This document shows, piece after piece, positions 6,925 through 9,769 of a stretch of 9,769 nucleotides of DNA. This stretch comes from Candidatus Aminicenantota bacterium (GTDB lineage: Bacteria; Acidobacteriota; Aminicenantia; Aminicenantales; Aminicenantaceae). The position numbers were made by a program, and so were the translations under genes. The stretch spans positions 1-9,769 of the forward strand of contig JAUWVG010000053.1 of the NCBI GenBank assembly GCA_030617525.1. The letters are read 5' to 3'. How positions within the stretch are numbered: the first letter of the stretch is position 1; each line of letters opens with the position of its first letter. Below the pieces are notes generated by a model. The model was not told where the DNA came from, made no database searches, and saw only the letters and a program-made list of their open reading frames with translations.

Positions 6925-7087
6925 GCTCAATCCAAAACGAAGATTTTCAAATCTCCATCAAAAGAAACATTAAAATTGTGCTTACCTTTCGGAAATTATG
7001 GCCAATATTTATTGATACAGATAAAGGATTGGGTTATTCAAGCATTAAAAGAATCTCATCAAGCGTAAAAACATAATTCCTGTCTTA

Positions 7088-7210
7088 CTATTCCCAAATC
7101 ATTTTATAGACATTAAGTTCCTTATAGCCGCTATCTTTTTCCCTGAGGCAATAGAGACGTTCCCCTTTCAATTTCATTTGGAATCTCTCCAGCTGGCTTG
7201 AAGGTGAAGT
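7088..7210 (-). pseudogene. C-terminal remnant of a decayed gene
   Basis: On the minus strand a frame ending in TAG at 7088-7090 encodes a protein-like C-terminus: LERFQMKLKGERLY, then CLREKDSGYKELNVYKMIWE. The mix of charged and aromatic residues in alternating strands is unlike random translation and recalls the final strands of six-bladed beta-propeller proteins, though that assignment is only a resemblance. No start or upstream domain exists: the frame runs into the dispersed repeat beginning near 7229 and meets a stop by about 7280. The gene seems to have been cut by the repeat. Confidence 0.4.
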
Positions 7211-7228
7211 GATTAACCTTCTTAAATG

Positions 7229-7333
7229 CGAGAGGGTGAGACGTTTACGAACTTTGAACCTTTCTGAGACAAGTCAGCATGGCTTTCCAAGTACATCAAT
7301 TATCTTAACTTTGATTGCTGATTATATGTAGAG
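7229..7333 (+). repeat. Dispersed repeat, right-hand part (copy A)
   Basis: This segment aligns with 8437-8550. Conserved blocks include GAGGGTGAGACGTTTACGAA against GAGGTGAGTGCGTTCACGAA. The right end is nearly identical in both copies (TTTGATTGCTGATTATATG followed by T or C, then AGA). The middle is divergent. Copy A ends exactly where the tRNA-Lys fragment begins. Confidence 0.65.
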
Positions 7334-7384
7334 AGCAACAGACTCTTAATCTGTGACTTGAAGGTTCGAGTCCTTTACGGGTCA
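7333..7384 (+). tRNA. tRNA-Lys(CTT) 3' portion, probable remnant
   Basis: The visible parts are a D-stem 3' strand GAGC (7333-7336), a perfect 5-bp anticodon stem ACAGA/TCTGT (7338-7342 and 7350-7354) around loop CTCTTAA with anticodon CTT (7345-7347), a 5-nt variable loop, a T-arm GAAGG-TTCGAGT-CCTTT (7360-7376, one G-T pair) and a 3' acceptor strand ACGGGTC plus A (7377-7384), without encoded CCA. A matching 5' acceptor strand (GACCCGT or similar) and normal D-arm are missing; that side is occupied by dispersed repeat copy A. A run of nine T (7388-7396) follows. It reads as the 3' piece of a tRNA gene, as left at an integration site, rather than a working tRNA. Confidence 0.6.
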
Positions 7385-7413
7385 CTCTTTTTTTTTGGGG
7401 TAAACCCATGTTT

Positions 7414-7484
7414 TCCTTTAATCACCATTAGTCATAATTAGGCGATTTTAAGCAAATTTTGTGACATATCTGTGATGTGGGGAG
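7414..7484 (+). repeat. Dispersed repeat, left-hand part (copy B)
   Basis: This segment aligns imperfectly with 8371-8440. It starts at TCCTTT and shares the GCG-ATTT-AA-C spacing, then AATTTTGTGACA against AATTTGTGACA, and ends at TGGGGAG. It is the part that lies to the left in the fuller copy at 8371, yet here it sits to the right of copy A, separated by the tRNA fragment. Confidence 0.5.
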
Positions 7485-7512
7485 TAGTATGTCCATTTTA
7501 TGAGTATCAAAT

Positions 7513-7540
7513 TTGACATAATCAAGAATTAGCGTATAAA
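7513..7540 (+). promoter_or_regulatory. Sigma-70-type promoter of the lipoprotein methyltransferase gene
   Basis: A perfect -35 TTGACA (7513-7518) is followed after 16 bp by TATAAA (7535-7540), about 34 bp before the ATG at 7574. No heptamer array is present, so this gene appears constitutive and separate from the two-component regulon. Confidence 0.6.
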
Positions 7541-7573
7541 GTATTATTAAATCTCTTAAAGGGGGAGTGAAAT

Positions 7574-8332
7574 ATGAAACGTTTCTCTTTATGGAATTTA
7601 TTGCTTCTTCTCACTTGGTTGTTCGTGATTGGATGTTCTCAATTTTCGACAGGCAGTGTTGAGTTAGATAAAATTATCAAAGTCGATTTTGGGGATTGGG
7701 AACAGATGGTCGAAGTTCACAGTGCCGTCTACGTGAGGGATATCAAAAGACTTAATCCGTATTATGAACGTGGGACAAACGAATCAATTACGAACAGTCC
7801 TCAACAAATCATTTTGTCTTTGTTTGCCATTAAGAAAAGAAAAGGAGTTATCGTAGAGCTTGGAGCATGGACAGGAGGTGGTGCACTTTTAATGGCGCCC
7901 CATTTAGAGCATGATAAAAGCTACCATGCAGTCGATACATTTAACGCGCACAGAATGGCGGATAAGTATATAAAAGAATGGTTGAAAGGAAGAGATCACC
8001 TTGATGTTTTTAATGAAAACATAACACCTATAAAGAATAAAGTTGTAATACATCAGGGATTTACCAACGATATTGCAGCAACATGGCCTAAGGACCAAAA
8101 AATTGACCTTCTTTTTATCGATGCCGACCATAGTTATAAGGGAGTTTCCTCTGATTGGATAAATTGGAGTCCATTTGTGAGAAAAGGGGGAATCATCGCG
8201 TTCCATGATTATTTTGTCCATTCAAAAGGAGGCCACCCAGGCGTACGGAAATTTATAGATGAATCTATTGTTGATATAGAGACGAAAAATCTTCATTTTA
8301 TTGAAGGCTTGGCTTGGTATGTCGTTGAATAG
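7574..8332 (+). CDS. Lipoprotein-type protein with a class I SAM methyltransferase domain (Methyltransf_24-like)
   Basis: Protein of 252 residues. Residues 1-20 are a signal peptide with basic start and Leu-rich core, ending in lipobox VIG-Cys21, so it should be lipidated and exported. Residues about 75-225 form a Rossmann methyltransferase domain: motif I VELGAWTGGG (94-103), the acidic residue after strand 2 (Asp121 in HAVDTF), the DLLFIDADHSY motif (Asp183, Asp185, His186) and AFHDY (His211, Asp212) typical of the Methyltransf_24 group. The start is well supported by GGGGGAG (7561-7567), 6 bp from ATG, and a good promoter upstream. A SAM enzyme outside the cytoplasm is unexpected, because SAM is not known to be available there. 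Either the domain has another role, or the leader is a membrane anchor in this case. The substrate is unknown; relatives often sit among cell-surface sugar genes, which are absent here. Confidence 0.85.
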   Translation: MKRFSLWNLLLLLTWLFVIGCSQFSTGSVELDKIIKVDFGDWEQMVEVHSAVYVRDIKRLNPYYERGTNESITNSPQQIILSLFAIKKRKGVIVELGAWTGGGALLMAPHLEHDKSYHAVDTFNAHRMADKYIKEWLKGRDHLDVFNENITPIKNKVVIHQGFTNDIAATWPKDQKIDLLFIDADHSYKGVSSDWINWSPFVRKGGIIAFHDYFVHSKGGHPGVRKFIDESIVDIETKNLHFIEGLAWYVVE

Positions 8333-8370
8333 GAAGGAGGACTGTTAAAATAACTATTTATTCCTATTTG

Positions 8371-8550
8371 TCCTTTCAATCCTAATACCATATTTTCAGC
8401 GTATTTCAATCGAATTTGTGACACCACAGTAGCATGGGGAGAGGTGAGTGCGTTCACGAACTTAGAACTTTTCTTCGACACTATAGTATTGGATCTCAGT
8501 TACAACAACTGCAACAATTGTCTCAATTTTGATTGCTGATTATATGCAGA
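8371..8550 (+). repeat. Dispersed repeat, most complete copy (copy C)
   Basis: Positions 8371-8440 align with copy B (7414-7484), and 8437-8550 with copy A (7229-7333). This is the only place where both parts are joined, giving a unit of about 180 bp. It contains no convincing ORF. Short inverted bits such as GTGA-TCAC around 8445-8458 suggest secondary structure, but I could not build a convincing fold. It may be a miniature element or a repeated RNA-coding or intergenic unit. It fills most of 8333-8617, which has no gene. Confidence 0.6.
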
Positions 8551-8571
8551 CTATAGCTTAGAAAATATTAG

Positions 8572-8596
8572 GAGTGATCCGAATTTAGTTGAAACG
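8572..8596 (+). repeat. 25-bp dispersed direct repeat, copy 2
   Basis: This copy is identical to 1165-1189 except for one base (GTGATCC here, GTGGTCC there), in the same orientation. It lies 21 bp beyond the stop of the minus-strand membrane protein gene and 21 bp after the end of dispersed repeat copy C. Confidence 0.7.
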
Positions 8597-8617
8597 AAAC
8601 AGCCTACCCATTTTGAC

Positions 8618-9118
8618 CTAGGTCTTGTTAAAAATGTTCTGGATAATCACACCAATGATCACTAGAATGAAGAATAGAGATACAGGCTTCCAAACCTTGT
8701 TTTTTATTTTTTCAGGGTACAAAAAACTATTATACACCAGAACAACGGCAATAATTTCTATAAAATAACCCATGTTGAAAAAAATCAAATGGCCCAGAGG
8801 AAGGCGGATATAAGAAAAGAGCCCCAACAGGTTTGATAAAGAAAATAAGAAGCCAAAAATTACTCCGAACCTCAATGCGCTTTTGAAAGTGTCCTGTTTT
8901 GGAAAGATTTTTATAAATACAAATCCTATCAATAAGGTTAGCAATAAAAAACTGAGATATCCGCCTGGGATCAATATGGCCAGGTCTTTTAAGGGTTTAA
9001 TGGCAGAAACCTCTTCTTTCCAAAGATTCTCCAAAAGCGATGCATGTATCAGAAAATCTATACCAATAAACACCAGCCAGGCCAACAGGGTAGAAACCCA
9101 AAATCTTTTCTGATTCAT
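8618..9118 (-). CDS. Five-helix integral membrane protein of unknown function
   Basis: I chose the internal ATG (complement of 9116-9118, protein starting MNQKRFW) over upstream in-frame starts because GAGGG (complement of 9122-9126) sits a few bases before it. The protein is then 166 residues. Hydrophobic segments at about 7-28, 50-71, 83-104, 109-131 and 145-163 predict five membrane helices with short loops. A DFLIH motif follows helix 1, LGLFSYIRLPLG joins helices 3 and 4, and a basic stretch (KIKNKVWK) lies before the last helix. The pattern recalls small uncharacterised membrane proteins of environmental bacteria, but I can name no family. It is transcribed toward the repeats, from the promoter at 9173-9201. 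Base composition (25 G/C of 60 at 8821-8880) is ordinary for the window. Confidence 0.8.
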   Translation of the reverse strand: MNQKRFWVSTLLAWLVFIGIDFLIHASLLENLWKEEVSAIKPLKDLAILIPGGYLSFLLLTLLIGFVFIKIFPKQDTFKSALRFGVIFGFLFSLSNLLGLFSYIRLPLGHLIFFNMGYFIEIIAVVLVYNSFLYPEKIKNKVWKPVSLFFILVIIGVIIQNIFNKT

Positions 9119-9172
9119 TTTCCCTCTTTGTAATCCTCTGAGATGTAGTGCTCTCAAAGGGCTTTCTGTTTG

Positions 9173-9201
9173 ATTGTATTGATTTATGATTTTTTACTCA
9201 A
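9173..9201 (-). promoter_or_regulatory. Sigma-70-type promoter of the five-helix membrane protein
   Basis: Read on the minus strand, TTGAGT (complement of 9196-9201) and TACAAT (complement of 9173-9178) are separated by 17 bp, about 54 bp before the chosen ATG. This also supports the shorter start, since the upstream candidate at 9157 would leave a leader of only a few bases. Confidence 0.5.
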
Positions 9202-9216
9202 GTCCAATCTTTTGAA

Positions 9217-9229
9217 TGTATGTCGTCAA
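9217..9229 (-). repeat. 13-bp match in inverted orientation to 6646-6658
   Basis: On the minus strand this reads TTGACGACATACA, identical to 6646-6658 on the plus strand, with some similarity beyond it (CAATC against CATTC). The plus-strand sequence just after it, CAACTCCGACTTAAAT, also resembles CAATCTCGATTTAA (6657) and CAATCTCGACTAAA (6698). It may be a degraded end of a mobile element present at both places. Confidence 0.4.
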
Positions 9230-9251
9230 CTCCGACTTAAATGTGAATTGC

Positions 9252-9276
9252 TGAAAAACCTCAACCGGTTTTTTCA
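9252..9276 (-). terminator. Possible stem-loop at the end of the regulator gene
   Basis: TGAAAAACC (9252-9260) and GGTTTTTTCA (9267-9276) are inverted with one extra T and a 6-nt loop that includes the stop codon. Read on the minus strand the downstream arm carries a GGTTTTT run. The stem is A/T-rich and no separate T-run follows, so its terminator strength is doubtful. Confidence 0.25.
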
Positions 9277-9769
9277 ATAACATCATGAGACAGCAGTATG
9301 TCAACAAGGTCCAACACTTCCGGCAGACATTCTTTGTCCAGGGCGGCTTTGTCCATAATGTCCATAACCGGGGATGGTGGTTCGGTGGGGAAGGGAAGGT
9401 AAAAGAGGAAGCGGCCCTGGCACTCCGTTAAGCTGTAGCGCCTTTCCTCGCGGGAACGGCCGCTCCCCTCAAAGACCTGGACTGAGGAAATACGCTCTCC
9501 GCGCCCCTCCTTGAACAGGGCACCTGAATTCTTTCGTTCTTTGATTATCCAAGCTGCGCCGGAGGCATGGGCCTGCCGGTCATAAAGGCCTTCAAGATCA
9601 AAGGTGATGTGGATAGACTTTTCTTTGAGAGAGTATCTGAAGTAGGGCCGCTTGCCCTCCGCTGCCTTGTGTCTGCCCAGGATTCCCGCCTTCTCCAGCC
9701 CCTCCAGAAAGTCCTGGGCGGTTTTGATGTGGATGTTCAAGCGGGAAGCCGCCTCTGAGGCTGAGATAT
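9261..9769 (-). CDS. Winged-helix DNA-binding regulator (N-terminus beyond the window)
   Basis: The frame is open to the right edge. Before the first possible start (TTG at 9740) it already reads SASEAASR, which joins smoothly to LNIHIKTAQDFLEGLEKAGIL to form a helix-turn-helix, so the gene surely starts outside the window. Counting from the TTG, residues 1-25 complete the recognition helix, about 26-45 look like the wing (GKRPYFRYSL), and about 46-159 form an alpha/beta C-terminal part with VQVFEGSGRSREERRYSL and the helical end LPEVLDLVDILL. No metal site or catalytic motif is evident. The C-terminal part may bind an effector or dimerise. It is clearly G+C-richer than the rest: 74 of 120 bases at 9361-9480, against 25 of 60 at 8821-8880. 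The family is not recognised beyond a winged-helix regulator. Confidence 0.7.
   Translation of the reverse strand, partial: ISASEAASRLNIHIKTAQDFLEGLEKAGILGRHKAAEGKRPYFRYSLKEKSIHITFDLEGLYDRQAHASGAAWIIKERKNSGALFKEGRGERISSVQVFEGSGRSREERRYSLTECQGRFLFYLPFPTEPPSPVMDIMDKAALDKECLPEVLDLVDILLSHDVIEKTG

Larger units (their letters stand above)
6925..7573. other. 649-bp stretch without an intact gene
   Basis: Positions 6925-7087 show nothing I can name: a forward frame stays open to a stop at about 7075 but has no start, Shine-Dalgarno or domain pattern. The rest is made of fragments described separately: a minus-strand gene end (7088-7210), a repeat piece (7229-7333), a partial tRNA-Lys (7333-7384), a T-run, another repeat piece (7414-7484) and the promoter at 7513. 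Confidence 0.6.

Noticed and set aside
6925..7077. Forward frame of about 50 codons directly after the small membrane protein stop, considered as a readthrough extension
   Set aside because: There is no start codon, the stop is a plain TAA, and the translation shows no domain or compositional continuity.
7300..7384. A complete functional tRNA-Lys including the sequence upstream of 7333
   Set aside because: The upstream bases belong to a repeat also found at 8520-8550, and no 5' strand pairs well with the 3' acceptor ACGGGTC.
8293..8481. Minus-strand ORF of 62 codons through repeat copy C
   Set aside because: It overlaps the methyltransferase 3' end and the dispersed repeat, has no Shine-Dalgarno, and the translation has no domain pattern; the frame is not kept in copies A and B.
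9567..9758. Plus-strand ORF opposite the winged-helix gene
   Set aside because: G+C-rich coding sequence often leaves open antisense frames; the minus frame carries the helix-turn-helix pattern.

Overview
The window looks like chromosomal DNA from a Gram-negative-type bacterium of moderate to low G+C content. Signal peptides, a lipoprotein signal and a secreted TPR plus PD40 beta-propeller protein all point that way. Proteins of that last architecture are common in Acidobacteriota and candidate phylum Aminicenantes, but the lineage is only an inference because no rRNA or marker gene is present.

Layout. Positions 3-1154 (+) hold the 3' part of a gene for a protein with three tandem ~108-residue beta-rich repeats. 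Positions 1200-6308 (+) hold the core of the window: a membrane sensor histidine kinase with TPR-like repeats in its extracytoplasmic region, a PhoB/OmpR-type response regulator 7 bp downstream, and a secreted TPR/PD40 propeller protein. Positions 6309-6924 contain a collapsed gene, a third copy of the regulatory region, a short probably truncated ORF and a small one-helix membrane protein built on a 15-residue duplication. Positions 6925-7573 are a scrap zone: the C-terminal end of a decayed minus-strand gene, pieces of a dispersed repeat, and the 3' part of a tRNA-Lys(CTT). Then come a lipoprotein with a methyltransferase domain (7574-8332, +), a fuller repeat copy (8371-8550), a five-helix membrane protein (8618-9118, -) and the 3' part of a G+C-richer winged-helix regulator gene (9261 to the right edge, -).

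How the genes work together. The most informative signal lies between the genes. The same array, four 7-bp direct repeats spaced 10, 11 and 11 bp and followed exactly 20 bp later by a -10-like hexamer, occurs three times: before the kinase-regulator pair, before the TPR/PD40 gene, and before the truncated ORF at 6604. Direct heptamers at about 11-bp period are the usual binding site of PhoB/OmpR-family regulators. The simplest reading is an autoregulated two-component system whose own regulator drives the secreted TPR/PD40 protein and once drove a third gene that has since been destroyed.

Signs of rearrangement are dense between 6309 and 8617: two gene remnants, a partial tRNA, permuted pieces of one dispersed repeat, and a 25-bp direct repeat (24/25 identical) at 1165 and 8572 that brackets the whole regulatory segment. 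No complete transposase or integrase gene is visible.
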